From Alphaproteobacteria bacterium (GTDB taxonomy: Bacteria > Myxococcota_A > UBA796 > UBA2385): a stretch of 64,000 nucleotides of DNA. Shown piece after piece: positions 9,301-20,240 of the stretch; within the stretch, counting starts at the first letter, position 1, and the number at the start of each line of letters is the position of its first letter. The position numbers and the translations under genes were made by a program. The DNA is taken from positions 62,001 through 126,000 of the forward strand of contig JACKEY010000008.1 of NCBI GenBank assembly GCA_020632755.1. The letters run 5' to 3'. The notes beneath the pieces were generated by a model that was not told the DNA's origin, searched no databases, and saw only the letters and a program-made list of their open reading frames with translations.

Positions 9301-9511
9301 CGCCGCCCTGTGGGACCGGCTGGCCCAGGACCACCCCGATCCCTTCGGCGCGCCGCTCACCCTCGACCGGCTGGACCCCGAGCACCTCGACGCCGCCGAC
9401 CCGCGCAAGGTCGTCGCCAGCGGCGCCCTGCTGCCCGAAGACGTCGAGCCCTGGCTGCCCTGGATCCGCCGCAACCCCGACCGCCCCGCCATGGCGCAGG
9501 TGATCCCATGA
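6365..9511 (+). CDS. alpha-2-macroglobulin-like protein, N-terminal (MG domain) half
   Basis: 1048 residues. An N-terminal signal or anchor (WWGLCALGLAVVGSGLVW) is followed by a string of beta-sandwich MG domains. The best is an MG2 domain at about 165-260 with LLTDRPLYEPGDVVRLRSLS, the standard A2M start motif, then MG3 with RRYELPTVTVDAHAART. Further Ig-like sections run to about 870, and a helical tail ends the protein. No A2M core domain is present; that lies in the next gene, whose ATG overlaps this TGA (ATGA, 9508-9511). Bacterial A2Ms are usually single periplasmic chains that trap proteases. A strong AGGGAGG ribosome site precedes the ATG. Confidence 0.8.
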   Translation: MQRRWWGLCALGLAVVGSGLVWSQGRCLSAWWQWGLHTPTCPAGTPRLQLRLDTGDLQRGEEVDAVVTVRAALLPEDWAWPDDVDDVGVPVLPYDVDTLSLSLEPQDGARLDLACAWQDLGDARHACTFTVPADLPDGRYALVARAVSRLPEPAELSAPVAFFRPSTTHLLTDRPLYEPGDVVRLRSLSLDRFTGVPLPAREARLELRDADNRRVHLETLIGSDWGVAAATVPLPADAPVGTWTVRLQTGDETAEASFDVRRYELPTVTVDAHAARTWFAPGQHLVLNGSVRAWSGVPLTGADVTVTVPDPGGAAWPPPTAWSEGLPATTDADGAWEIDLGPVPDDLSSAATLLARVDAVAPSGERVSTALPLSLSPDPVVADGLTELGGGLVPAEPNRVWLRLTTPDGRPLPHRDLTVSNPWDELGASVAATTDADGVASVLIDPGTPVSLVVPERPERQPTHRRPVDPVVVHEVKTLFGGGTGPQAPVAALQPVAARASARCGWRVETDDMAHLLVHAVGGRVRTVTPDGSPVERCLAEELASASLPSGLYEVALDLAPPETRATLTLRTKADSLQAHERTPGIEAALEQGRHEALVCLQARANRDPVGPVEVPVAVHWTLPEGGRVLQTSLLPSDGRRWAEEDCIGRAFARAAREHPVWPAGEEEEVAPRTLQGLVALQATMLRPSADEATPDGPTVRTGFELEIEVDGVGHTTWRADPGAVPRLRLRPDRSIVEPGETFTVAALRGPTHEGALPDEITLHSGDAPPVTCPRTAALAAAWKAAERPLDPACPAPDDAPGFSLRAPEGRGGFLSLDAGGARVVVLVRSPDGHRLDLTADASSYAPGHTATVQVETGRPAVVSLTGVDLALGQLAPLPTADSLTRATLPIAGGEERAFGGIDAFALASGAVQGEAAALAALHRLSLRPATPPTPRPQRVDARQELPLESELAAAFWALTEDVRRAAPSLPRPITLPAYAALWDRLAQDHPDPFGAPLTLDRLDPEHLDAADPRKVVASGALLPEDVEPWLPWIRRNPDRPAMAQVIP

Positions 9512-11967
9512 GCGTCGAGCTCCGCGATGCCGTCCGTCCCTCCACCTGGCTGGCCGTGCTGGCGCTGGCATCCCTCGGGCTGACCGTCGGCGGCATGCTG
9601 GTCGGCCGGCTGCGCGAGCCCCCGCCCGAGGTGACGCTGCGCGAGATCCCCGACCGGTTCACGAAGCTGCTGCTCGAGCCGCCCGAGCCCGAGCGGATCG
9701 CGACCCTGCCGGCGATCGGCCCGCCGGCGCCGGTCGACGGACCCGCCACCAAGGAGCGCGGCAGCCTGCTGACCGGGCTCATCGGCACCCGCGGCGAGAA
9801 CAACAACGGCGACATGGTCGAAGACCTGTTCGCTGCCGGCGACGTCCCGTTCGGGGACCTGGACAAGGCGCTGCAGGGCGCCGGAGGCATGGCCATCGCC
9901 GGCAAGGCCGCCGCCCGCAACCCCGACGCCGGCGAAGGCGCCCGAGCCCGCCGCGAAGACGGCAAGGTCGGCCGCTCCGCCCGCAAGCCCCCGCCCCCCC
10001 TGCGCCAGTGGTTCCCCGAGACCTTCCTGTGGGCGCCCGAGGTCGTCACCGACGCCGACGGCCACGCCGCCGTCGAGGTCACCGTGCCCGACCGCCTGGG
10101 CACCTGGCGGGTGCTCGGGCTGAGCGCGGCGGCCGACGGCAGCACGTCCGGCGCGACCCTGCACTTCGACAGCCGGCTGGACCGCTTCGTCGAGCCCGTC
10201 GTCCCCGAGCGGCTCTACCAGGGCGACCGCGTGACCCTGCCCGTGCGCATCGGCAACCGCGGCAGCGACCGCGCCGAGGCCCACGTGCGCATCGTCGGGG
10301 CCGGCGCCGTCTCCGGCGCGGCCGAGGCCGTGCGCAGCCTGGCTCCCGGCAGCGCCACCGTGGCCCCGGTCCAGCTGCGCGCCGAGCGCCCCGGCCAGGC
10401 CCGGGTCGGTGCGTCCCTGGAAGGCGACGACCGCGTCGTGCGCAGCTTCCCCGTCGAGCCCCGCGGCGACCGCGGCCAGCAGGCCCACGACGGGCTGCTG
10501 ACCGGCGTCTCGACCATCCCCCTCGCCCTGCCCGACGACGTCAGCTTCGCCCGCGCCACCCTGACCCTGCAGCCCGGCCCCGCCGGCCTGCTGCGCCAGG
10601 AGCTGGCCGCCGGGGCCCGCAGCGGCGCCGTCGCCGATCTGGCCGCCGCCGTGGCCCTGGGCGCCAGCGGCGCCGAGCTGCTCGACGCGATGGGCGCGCC
10701 CGCGACCCCGGCCGAGCGCGAGGCCCTGCGCAGCCTGCGCCTCTCGTCCCAGCAGCGGCTCCTGCGCGCCGACCTGGGCTCCGACCCCGTCGCGCTCTCG
10801 CTGTCCCTCCTCGCCCTCTCCCAGGTGCAGGGCGATCCCCTCGTCGACGAGGTGCTCCCCCTCCTCCGCACCCGCCTGCGCCGGCTGCAGGCCGCCGACG
10901 GCAGCTGGGCCGTCCCCGACGGCGCGCCGCTGCAGCAGCTGCTGGCCACGACCGCCCTCTGCGCCCTCGCCCTCGACGAAGCCCCCGCCCGGGTCCGCGC
11001 CGGCGCCGTGTTCGAGCGCCACGCCCCCAACGCCCTGGGCCGGCAGCGCGACGACCCGTTCACCGCCGGGCTGGCCCTGGCCGCCGGCATCCCCCAGGGC
11101 CGCACCCGCGCCCGCCTGCGCGACGACCTGCTGCAGGGGCTGTCCGCCGCCGTGGCCGACCCCACCGGCCTGGCCGGGCTGCGCCGCCCCGACGGCAGCG
11201 CCCTGACCCTGGCCGACGCTGCCCTGGCCGCCACCCTGGCCGACGCCGGCAGCGACCGCTCCGCCGCCGTCTTCGACGCCTGGACCCCGACCCGCGGCTT
11301 CGGCGATGGCCTGCGCACCCTGCTGGTCCTGCGCACCCTGGAGCGCCTCGCCCCGCCCGACGCCCGGCCCGACAGCCCCGACACCGTCGGCTACGCCGAG
11401 CCCGGCCGCCCCCGCGTCGTCAGCCTGCGCGCCGGCGACGGCCCCGGCGTCGAGCTGCGTCAGGACCCCTCCGGCGCCGCCGACAGCGTGACCCTCGACC
11501 TGCCGCTCGACGGGGGCCTGCCGGCCCTGGTCGTCGAGGCCGAGGACCCCGCCCCCGTGCGCTGGCACCTGGTCGTCGAGCACTGGCGCCCCTGGCAGGT
11601 CCGCCCCCACAGCGCCGGCCTGGCCGTGCAGCTCGACGCCCCCGACCTGGCCGTCGGCCGCAAGAGCGCGCTGACGCTCACCGTGGACGGGCCGGGAAGC
11701 GAGGTCGTGCAGGTCTCGCTCGAGCTGCCCGCCGGCGTGCGCCTGCTGCCCGACGAGGTCGAAGGCGCCGTCGTCGAGCACAGCGACGACCACAGCCTGC
11801 GCCTGCGCCTGCCCACCTCGCGCACCGCCCGCCGCGAGGTCCGCCTGCCGGTCGTGCCCACCCTGGCGGGCGAGCTGTGGCGCGGCGCCGTCCAGGCCTG
11901 GCTGCCCGGCGAGACGCAGCAGCCGGCCATCTCCCCGCCGGACGCCTGGGTCATCTCGGCCGGCTGA
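9508..11967 (+). CDS. alpha-2-macroglobulin-like protein, C-terminal (A2M domain) half
   Basis: 819 residues. A single membrane segment (about 14-32) anchors the chain. Residues 80-130 are a low-complexity linker with LLTGLIGTRGENNNG, a glycine-spaced pattern reminiscent of linkers in myxobacterial TonB/AgmX-type proteins (weak). The A2M domain begins at about 165 with RQWFPETFLWAPEVVTDADG and TVPDRLGTWRVLGLSA. After it comes an alpha/alpha-toroid-like region and a C-terminal beta domain. The thioester motif (CxEQ) expected before the toroid is absent; the only cysteine I find is in TTALCALALDEA, far from that place. The pair therefore cannot trap proteases covalently. It is translationally coupled to the MG-domain gene. 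Confidence 0.85.
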   Translation: MSVELRDAVRPSTWLAVLALASLGLTVGGMLVGRLREPPPEVTLREIPDRFTKLLLEPPEPERIATLPAIGPPAPVDGPATKERGSLLTGLIGTRGENNNGDMVEDLFAAGDVPFGDLDKALQGAGGMAIAGKAAARNPDAGEGARARREDGKVGRSARKPPPPLRQWFPETFLWAPEVVTDADGHAAVEVTVPDRLGTWRVLGLSAAADGSTSGATLHFDSRLDRFVEPVVPERLYQGDRVTLPVRIGNRGSDRAEAHVRIVGAGAVSGAAEAVRSLAPGSATVAPVQLRAERPGQARVGASLEGDDRVVRSFPVEPRGDRGQQAHDGLLTGVSTIPLALPDDVSFARATLTLQPGPAGLLRQELAAGARSGAVADLAAAVALGASGAELLDAMGAPATPAEREALRSLRLSSQQRLLRADLGSDPVALSLSLLALSQVQGDPLVDEVLPLLRTRLRRLQAADGSWAVPDGAPLQQLLATTALCALALDEAPARVRAGAVFERHAPNALGRQRDDPFTAGLALAAGIPQGRTRARLRDDLLQGLSAAVADPTGLAGLRRPDGSALTLADAALAATLADAGSDRSAAVFDAWTPTRGFGDGLRTLLVLRTLERLAPPDARPDSPDTVGYAEPGRPRVVSLRAGDGPGVELRQDPSGAADSVTLDLPLDGGLPALVVEAEDPAPVRWHLVVEHWRPWQVRPHSAGLAVQLDAPDLAVGRKSALTLTVDGPGSEVVQVSLELPAGVRLLPDEVEGAVVEHSDDHSLRLRLPTSRTARREVRLPVVPTLAGELWRGAVQAWLPGETQQPAISPPDAWVISAG

Positions 11968-12000
11968 GCGGCGGGCGGCTGGGCGGCGGACGGCGGCGCC

Positions 12001-12480
12001 TCAGGCGACCCCGACGATCTCCCACTCCTGGCGGCCCGCGGGGGACTCGACCTCGAAGGCGTCGCCTTCTTCGAGCCCCTCCCCCGCCACCCCGAGCGGC
12101 GAGGTCAGCGAGATCACCTGCACCCGCTGCCCGCCGACGATGGCCGACAGCCCGCCGACCGGCGCGACGAAGACCAGCTGGGCCCGCGGCCCGTCCAGCG
12201 CCACCAGCGCGCCGAGCCCGACGGCCTCGACCGGCGCGGGCTGCAGCACCTCGAACCACGCGGACAGCTGGCGCAGCTCGGCGATGCGCCAGGCCTGGCC
12301 GCGGGCCAGGTAGGACGCCTCGGTCGCGCGGGTGTCGTACTTGCCTTCCTGGCGGGTCTCGTCGCTGCTGGCCTCGTCGCGGGCCAGGGCGGCCATGGCT
12401 TCGACGCCGGCGAGCTCTTCGGCCAGGGCGGCACGCAGCGCGGCCACCACGGCGGCCTTGTCGGGCAGGGACACGGACAT
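12001..12480 (-). CDS. GreA/GreB-like C-terminal domain protein
   Basis: 159 residues. The N-terminal half is helical with DEASSDETRQEGKYDTRATE, a conserved block in small GreA-related proteins. The C-terminal half (about 95-158) matches the FKBP-like domain of GreA/GreB, with VQVISLTSPLGVA and a GDAFEV turn. The acidic coiled-coil tip that drives RNA cleavage is not evident, so a role as a true transcript-cleavage factor is uncertain; it may be an RNA-polymerase secondary-channel binder of another kind. It is last in a minus-strand set with the genes at 12490 and 13134, nine bases after the first of these. Confidence 0.7.
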   Translation of the reverse strand: MSVSLPDKAAVVAALRAALAEELAGVEAMAALARDEASSDETRQEGKYDTRATEASYLARGQAWRIAELRQLSAWFEVLQPAPVEAVGLGALVALDGPRAQLVFVAPVGGLSAIVGGQRVQVISLTSPLGVAGEGLEEGDAFEVESPAGRQEWEIVGVA

Positions 12481-12492
12481 CGGGGCGCTCTA
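12480..12492 (-). promoter_or_regulatory. -10-like box overlapping the stop codon of the upstream gene
   Basis: On the minus strand, TAGAGC (12492-12487) stands exactly six bases before the ATG at 12480. Its first three bases are the stop codon of the TetR gene, so the match could be chance. Confidence 0.3.
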
Positions 12493-13125
12493 GCCCGCGC
12501 GGCCGCCGTCGGGGGCGTGCAGCCGGCAGAAGTCGCCGGCGATCCGGGCCGGCAGCGCGTCCACGTCCAGCGGGCGGCACAGCGCCCCGCCGAGCCCGTC
12601 CTGGTGCAGCAGGGCCAGCACCACCGGCGACACCAGCGACAGCGCGCTCAGCCGCGGATCCAGCGCCGCCAGGGTGCCGGCGGTGACCATCCGGCCCAGC
12701 AGGTGCTCGACGCCCTGCAGCAGCGGCTCGAGGATGCGCCCGACATAGGTCCGGCCGGTGGTCCCCGGGTGGTCCAGCCCGACCTTGATGCCGACGGCGT
12801 GCACATTGCCGACGCCGACGCGCCAGCCCACGACCACGCGCCGCAGCGCTTCTTCCAGGGTGGACCGCGGGTCGTCGACCGGCAGGGCCCGCAGCGCCTC
12901 GACGTGGGGGGCGCCCACGGTGGCGGCGGCTTCGAGCGCGGCCTGCACCGCGCCGTCGCGATCCCCGAAGTAGTGCCGCAGCGTCGGGCGGCTGACCCCG
13001 GCGTGGTCCGCCATCGCCTTGAGGCTGGTGGAAGCGTCGGCCAGGACGCACTCGAACACCTGGCGAGCCAGCGCGGCGCGCTTCTCGTCGTAGTCGTGGC
13101 TGCGCCGGCCGGGGGGTCTCGCCAT
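12490..13125 (-). CDS. TetR/AcrR family transcriptional regulator
   Basis: 211 residues. The HTH is at about residues 12-60: ARQVFECVLADASTSLKAMA, DHAGVSRPTLRHYFGDRDGA. The ligand domain is all-helical and not assigned to a subfamily. The ATG at 13125 follows an Arg-rich start (MARPPGRRSHDYDEKRAAL). It sits between the unknown gene at 13134 (8 bases away) and the GreA-like gene, all on one strand, so the three may form an operon. A likely target is its own operon or the divergent activator at 13628. Confidence 0.88.
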   Translation of the reverse strand: MARPPGRRSHDYDEKRAALARQVFECVLADASTSLKAMADHAGVSRPTLRHYFGDRDGAVQAALEAAATVGAPHVEALRALPVDDPRSTLEEALRRVVVGWRVGVGNVHAVGIKVGLDHPGTTGRTYVGRILEPLLQGVEHLLGRMVTAGTLAALDPRLSALSLVSPVVLALLHQDGLGGALCRPLDVDALPARIAGDFCRLHAPDGGRAG

Positions 13126-13133
13126 GGGCCCCC

Positions 13134-13502
13134 CTAATGGTCCGCGCGCCGTTGTCCCGTATCGCCCCGGTCTCCGCCGCCCGGGCCCGCCAGCTGGGCC
13201 GCGAGCTGTGTGGCCAGCTGATCCGGCAGCTCCCACAGCTCGTTGCTGTCGACCCGCCAGCAGGTCAGCTGCTCGTCGAAGCACCACACGACCCGCTGCA
13301 GGTACACGAAGTCGGCCTGGGGCTCCACGCGCAGCAGGGTGATGACCGTGTCGTCCAGCCCGTCCTGGCGCACGCGCAGCACGGCCGGATCGTCGAGATC
13401 GGCCTGGAGCGGCGGAGGCAGGGCGTCGAGGGCGCGCTGGCGGGCCGAGGAGGCGCCCGGGTCGGCGCCGCGCAGGTCGTCGTCGGAGGAGGAGGTGTGC
13501 AT
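13134..13502 (-). CDS. conserved-looking hypothetical protein
   Basis: 122 residues, cytoplasmic, acidic N-terminus (MHTSSSDDDLRG), Gly/Arg-rich tail. The middle (DDTVITLLRVEPQADFVYLQ, RVVWCFDEQLTCWRVDSNEL) reads as beta strands of a small domain. No family recognised. It is the first gene of a probable operon with the TetR and GreA-like genes. A TATACT box (13534-13529, minus strand) lies 26 bases upstream of the ATG. Confidence 0.6.
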   Translation of the reverse strand: MHTSSSDDDLRGADPGASSARQRALDALPPPLQADLDDPAVLRVRQDGLDDTVITLLRVEPQADFVYLQRVVWCFDEQLTCWRVDSNELWELPDQLATQLAAQLAGPGGGDRGDTGQRRADH

Positions 13503-13528
13503 GCGGCCCCAGGGAAGCGCTGGCGGGT

Positions 13529-13603
13529 AGTATATCCACCTTTGGATAGGAAATTGCCCGGTCGACGTGGCATCGCCTCCGGACGAGGCGTGGGCGCTAT
13601 GCT
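13529..13603. promoter_or_regulatory. divergent promoter region with short inverted repeat
   Basis: This AT-rich patch holds a minus-strand TATACT (13534-13529), a perfect inverted repeat TATCCA (13533-13538) / TGGATA (13543-13548), and a plus-strand TATGCT (13598-13603) 24 bases before the GTG at 13628. The repeat overlaps the minus-strand -10 and could be an operator. Confidence 0.45.
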
Positions 13604-13627
13604 CGGGCCTCTCCCCCGGGGCCCTCC

Positions 13628-15094
<1,467 letters not shown>

Positions 15095-15196
15095 CCGGCG
15101 GGGTCACGGTGCCGACAGCTGCCGCCGAAGGGGTCGGCCGTCTGGACCCGGTCGAAGCCGAGGGCCTTCGGCGCCCGCAGGGAGAGGACGAGCGAC

Positions 15197-15257
15197 GCCC
15201 CCGCCTTTGCAGGGCGGGGGCGAGCGCGGGGGAGGCGACCCGCCTTTGCAGGGCGGG
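15197..15257. terminator. two near-identical GC-rich hairpins between convergent genes
   Basis: Hairpin 1: 9-bp stem 15197-15205 with 15213-15221, loop TTTGCAG. Hairpin 2: 6-bp stem 15239-15244 with 15252-15257, the same loop TTTGCAG. The shared core is CGCCTTTGCAGGGCG. They lie in the gap between a plus-strand and a minus-strand gene, as expected for a two-way terminator, but no T-run follows either one. They could equally be REP-like repeats. Confidence 0.6.
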
Positions 15258-15268
15258 CCGCCCGGGGC

Positions 15269-15925
15269 TCAGTCTTCCACGGGGCAGGCCATGACCTCGC
15301 CGTAGGGCGTGTCGTGCCGCACGCAGCCCATCAGCGCGGAGGGATGGCGCAGCTGGCCGGGCTCCTCGATGGGCAGCTCGATGCGGGCCAGCTCGAACTC
15401 CAGGTCCCCGCTGCGGTCCAGCACGACGGCCATGGAGTCGTCCGCCACCACGCAGATCATCGCTCCCGCGGCGCCCGGGGCGCAGTCCAGGGACGCGTCC
15501 ACCTGCATGTCGGCCAGGCCGTGGCTCACGTCCAGCGCCAGCTCGACGCGGATGCGGGGGTCGGGCTCGGGCAGGATGACCCGCTGGCGGGCGGCGTCGC
15601 CGGGGCCGGCGGCGTCACAGGCGGCGGAGCGCAGCTCGATCCAGCCGGAGATCTCCAGCTCGTCGTCGTGGCGGGGGCGGACCTGGTCCAGCTCGAAGCG
15701 CGTCGCACAGCTGCCGCGGGCTTCGTCGGGCTCGACGCGGGGCTGCAGGCCGTCGGGCAGGTCCCGCAGGGCCGCCATGCCGTCGAAGATCACCCGGCCG
15801 TCCATGGCGGCGTCTTCCAGGGCGGCGCGGTCGGCAGCGGCCTGGTCCGCGGGGGCGGCGGCGTCGCAGGCGACCAGGGAACCGGCGGCGGACAGGGCGA
15901 AGACGATGGAACGAGCGGCATGCAT
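15269..15925 (-). CDS. lipoprotein of unknown function
   Basis: 218 residues. Signal peptide with lipobox SLVAC (Cys-24), then DAAAPADQ. The mature part has paired cysteines and beta-strand character (ELEISGWIELRS, RIRVELALDVS, LEFELARIELPI). The Asp right after the lipidated Cys would be an inner-membrane retention signal by the enterobacterial +2 rule; whether that rule holds here is unknown. I chose the ATG at 15925, with GGAGA upstream, because it begins a normal signal peptide. No family recognised. Confidence 0.7.
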   Translation of the reverse strand: MHAARSIVFALSAAGSLVACDAAAPADQAAADRAALEDAAMDGRVIFDGMAALRDLPDGLQPRVEPDEARGSCATRFELDQVRPRHDDELEISGWIELRSAACDAAGPGDAARQRVILPEPDPRIRVELALDVSHGLADMQVDASLDCAPGAAGAMICVVADDSMAVVLDRSGDLEFELARIELPIEEPGQLRHPSALMGCVRHDTPYGEVMACPVED

Positions 15926-16035
15926 GGGGGTCTCCGGGGAGCGGACCGGGGCGGGACTGCCGGGGTCGCTCGGAGTAGATGCAGGGGGCATGCCAGGCGC
16001 CCCGATCCCCATCGCGGGGGCCTCTTCGCCGAAAT

Positions 16036-16084
16036 CAGATTCAATCTGGAACTCGGCGCCGGTTCATTCCGGAACACGTACCGT
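16036..16084 (+). promoter_or_regulatory. promoter with upstream palindrome
   Basis: A 13-base perfect palindrome CAGATTCAATCTG (16036-16048) lies in a low-GC patch about 30 bases upstream of TACCGT (16079-16084). That box stands 24 bases before the ATG at 16109, with a TGGAG ribosome site between. The palindrome is placed like an operator or activator site. Confidence 0.45.
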
Positions 16085-16108
16085 TCAGAAACAACCTGGA
16101 GACCTCCG

Positions 16109-17374
16109 ATGCTCGCCCTCCTCCTGACCCTGGTGGCCTGCGGCCCGCCGACCTGCAGCGAGAAGCTCGACAGCACCGACTGGTTCGCCGAGTACGAAGA
16201 GCCCGCCGCCGACAGCTGGCCGCAGTACCGACGCGAGGTGCGCCACCGCGGCGTCGCGCACCCCGACGTGCACCTCTCCAGCGACCTGACCGAGACCTGG
16301 CGCACCGAAGCGATGGCGATCGGCAGCTACACGGCGTCGAAGTCGTCGCCCACCGTGGCCGGCGGGCAGGTCTACGTCGGCGTGGACGACGGGCGGCTGT
16401 ACGCCCTGGACCAGGACGACGGCGACGTCCTGTGGTCCTTCGAGACGCACCAGGTGAAGGTCGAGGACGACCGGGCCGACGACGACCCGGATCATCGCGG
16501 CATCCACGGCACCGCCGCCGTGGCCGACGGTCGCGTGTTCATCGGCGACTACAGCGGCTGGCTGTACGCCCTCGACGCCAAGGACGGCGCGCTGCTCTGG
16601 GAGATCGACCTCGGCGGGTCGATCGGCGCCTCGCCGGTCCTCTACCAGGGCATGGTCTTCGTCTCGGTCGAGTTCCCCGACCCCGACGGCAAGGTGTTCA
16701 TGGTCGACCAGGCCGACGGCTGCGTGGTCTGGGAGAGCGAGTACCTCGGCAACCACCCCCACTCCTCGACCACCATCGACCCCGACACCGGGACCCTGTT
16801 CGTGGGCGCCAACAACGGGCGCTTCGCGGCCTTCGACTTCGTCGAGGGCGATCTGGTGTGGGAGGTCTGGATGGAGGACGTCGACGAGGACGGCGTCGGC
16901 GACGAGATCAAGAGCACGGCCGCGGTGTCGGGCGACCGGGTCTACATCACGTCATGGGACAAGCGGCTGCACGTCTACGACATCGACGACGGCAGCGAGC
17001 TGTGGTCCTTCGAGACCGGCGCGAGCAGCATGTCCTCGCCCAGCGTCTACGGGGACGTGGTCTACGTCGGCAGCCACGACGGGCGGCTCTACGCCCTCGC
17101 CGACGGCGATCAGGACTTCGACGACGATCAGGACCGCGAGCTGTGGCACTGGCAGGCCGAGCAGCGCATCCTCTCCTCGGCCACCGTGCTGCCGGGCGAC
17201 GACACCGTGCTGATCGGCTCGGACTCCGGCGAGGTCGCCCTCCTCGACCGCCTCACCGGCCTGCCCCTGTGGGAGCACCGCGCCGAGGGCCGGGCCAGCA
17301 GCGTGCCCACCGCGGTCGGCGACGCCCTCTACGTGTACGACGGCGCCGGCGTCACCTGGCGCTTCGATCCCTGA
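16109..17374 (+). CDS. PQQ-type beta-propeller lipoprotein
   Basis: 421 residues. A very short signal (MLALLLTLVAC) puts the lipidated Cys at 11. The rest is a propeller of PQQ-like/BamB-like repeats: VYVGVDDGRLYALDQDDGDV, VFIGDYSGWLYALDAKDGAL, VYITSWDKRLHVYDIDDGSE, VYVGSHDGRLYALADGD, VLIGSDSGEVALLD. Seven or so blades are visible. Catalytic PQQ ligands are not evident, so it is probably a binding or scaffold protein in the cell envelope rather than a dehydrogenase. Confidence 0.85.
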   Translation: MLALLLTLVACGPPTCSEKLDSTDWFAEYEEPAADSWPQYRREVRHRGVAHPDVHLSSDLTETWRTEAMAIGSYTASKSSPTVAGGQVYVGVDDGRLYALDQDDGDVLWSFETHQVKVEDDRADDDPDHRGIHGTAAVADGRVFIGDYSGWLYALDAKDGALLWEIDLGGSIGASPVLYQGMVFVSVEFPDPDGKVFMVDQADGCVVWESEYLGNHPHSSTTIDPDTGTLFVGANNGRFAAFDFVEGDLVWEVWMEDVDEDGVGDEIKSTAAVSGDRVYITSWDKRLHVYDIDDGSELWSFETGASSMSSPSVYGDVVYVGSHDGRLYALADGDQDFDDDQDRELWHWQAEQRILSSATVLPGDDTVLIGSDSGEVALLDRLTGLPLWEHRAEGRASSVPTAVGDALYVYDGAGVTWRFDP

Positions 17375-17440
17375 GCCGCGCGCGGGTGCCGCACCGGCGA
17401 CCGCCGCGCACGCGGTATCGTCGACCTCCCTGGAGGTCCC

Positions 17441-18043
17441 GTGTCCGACACCCCGCCGCCCGATGCCAGCGCGTCCGGGTCCAGCCCGAGCCCCACCCCC
17501 GACAGCCCACGTCCCGGCGGTGGCGTCCTGCCCCCCGACGATCGCCCGACCAGCTCGAAGTCGTCGATCGTGCTGGCGCTGGGCCTGATGGCCGCGCTGG
17601 TGGCGGCCGCGGTGGCCATCGTGATGGTGGGCAGCGCCGATCCGGCGGCCCAGCCCAAGGGCGACGCGCAGCCCAAGGCCGCGGCCCGCACCGCATCGGC
17701 CGACGTCCCCGCAGGCCCGCCGGTCGAGCTCCAGGTCATCCTGGCGACCGGCGGCGAGGCGTCCGCCCTCGATCCCGGCCAGGACGTCCAGGTCGGCGAC
17801 CAGGTCGTGTTCCAGGTGACCGTCGAAGAACCGGCCCGGGTGCGCGTGTGGGCCGAGGTCGACGGTCTGCCCCACCAGCAGCTCGGCACCTTCGATGTCG
17901 AAGGCACCGCCGTGCTGGGCGACGAAGAGGGCCTGGCCGGCTTCGGCTTCGGCAACCCCGGCGCCGTCGTGTTCCGGGCGTCCACGGCCGAGTCGGGCTG
18001 TCCGGTCGGCGCCTGCGCGAGCTGGGCGGTGATCGCGCACTGA
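17441..18043 (+). CDS. single-pass membrane protein with extracytoplasmic beta domain
   Basis: 200 residues. A Pro/Ser-rich cytoplasmic N-terminus (1-42), one membrane segment (about 43-65, IVLALGLMAALVAAAVAIVM), then an outside domain with DVQVGDQVVFQVTVEEPARV, like the beta-sandwich that follows kinase or anti-sigma membrane anchors (DUF4384-like, weak). Two Cys near the end (GCPVGAC) may form a disulphide. GTG start with a GGAGG ribosome site; TATCGT (17416-17421) stands 19 bases upstream. Confidence 0.65.
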   Translation: MSDTPPPDASASGSSPSPTPDSPRPGGGVLPPDDRPTSSKSSIVLALGLMAALVAAAVAIVMVGSADPAAQPKGDAQPKAAARTASADVPAGPPVELQVILATGGEASALDPGQDVQVGDQVVFQVTVEEPARVRVWAEVDGLPHQQLGTFDVEGTAVLGDEEGLAGFGFGNPGAVVFRASTAESGCPVGACASWAVIAH

Positions 18044-18076
18044 GACCCGGGCCTGGCGGTCGACAGGGCCGCGCGG

Positions 18077-18106
18077 AGACTTCCGGGCAGAGACTTCCGG
18101 TACGAT
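18077..18106 (+). promoter_or_regulatory. direct repeat ending at a -10 box
   Basis: AGACTTCCGG occurs at 18077-18086 and 18091-18100, a 14-base period, ending directly before TACGAT (18101-18106), the probable -10 of the lipoprotein gene at 18136. Position suggests an activator site, or a duplication of the -35 region. Confidence 0.45.
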
Positions 18107-18135
18107 GGACCGTCCCTGATCCCCGGATGGTCCCC

Positions 18136-20118
<1,983 letters not shown>

Positions 20119-20125
20119 GCCCCGG

Positions 20126-20177
20126 TTGACGGTCAGCCCGCAAGTGCCTATACTCATTGTAGTTCGGCACTGCGGGC
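20126..20177 (+). promoter_or_regulatory. strong sigma-70-type promoter inside an inverted repeat
   Basis: TTGACG (20126-20131), 17-base spacer, TATACT (20149-20154): the best housekeeping-type promoter in the window. The -10 lies in the loop of an inverted repeat: left arm 20136-20148 (GCCCGCAAGTGCC) and right arm 20166-20177 (GGCACTGCGGGC), matching except for one extra A. Transcription should begin near 20161, leaving a leader of about 170 bases before the ATG at 20333. The repeat looks like a repressor operator. Confidence 0.7.
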
Positions 20178-20240
20178 ACTCCGTCGCGCCCCCGGAAGGG
20201 TGCGGCTCGACGTGTGATGTGACGCGGTAGACGAACGGTC

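Noticed and set aside
9500..9520. Frameshift or sequencing error splitting one A2M gene
   Set aside because: The second chain begins with its own membrane anchor and linker, and the ATGA overlap matches other coupled genes here. Not excluded, only less likely.
6206..9571. A 1121-codon open frame on the minus strand opposite the MG-domain gene
   Set aside because: Shadow of high-GC codon use: the translation is Gly/Arg/Gln/His-rich without motifs, while the plus strand gives clear A2M domains.
10560..10720. Thioester motif expected in the A2M chain
   Set aside because: The segment before the toroid reads LLRQELAAGARSGAVADLAA with no Cys-x-Glu-Gln.
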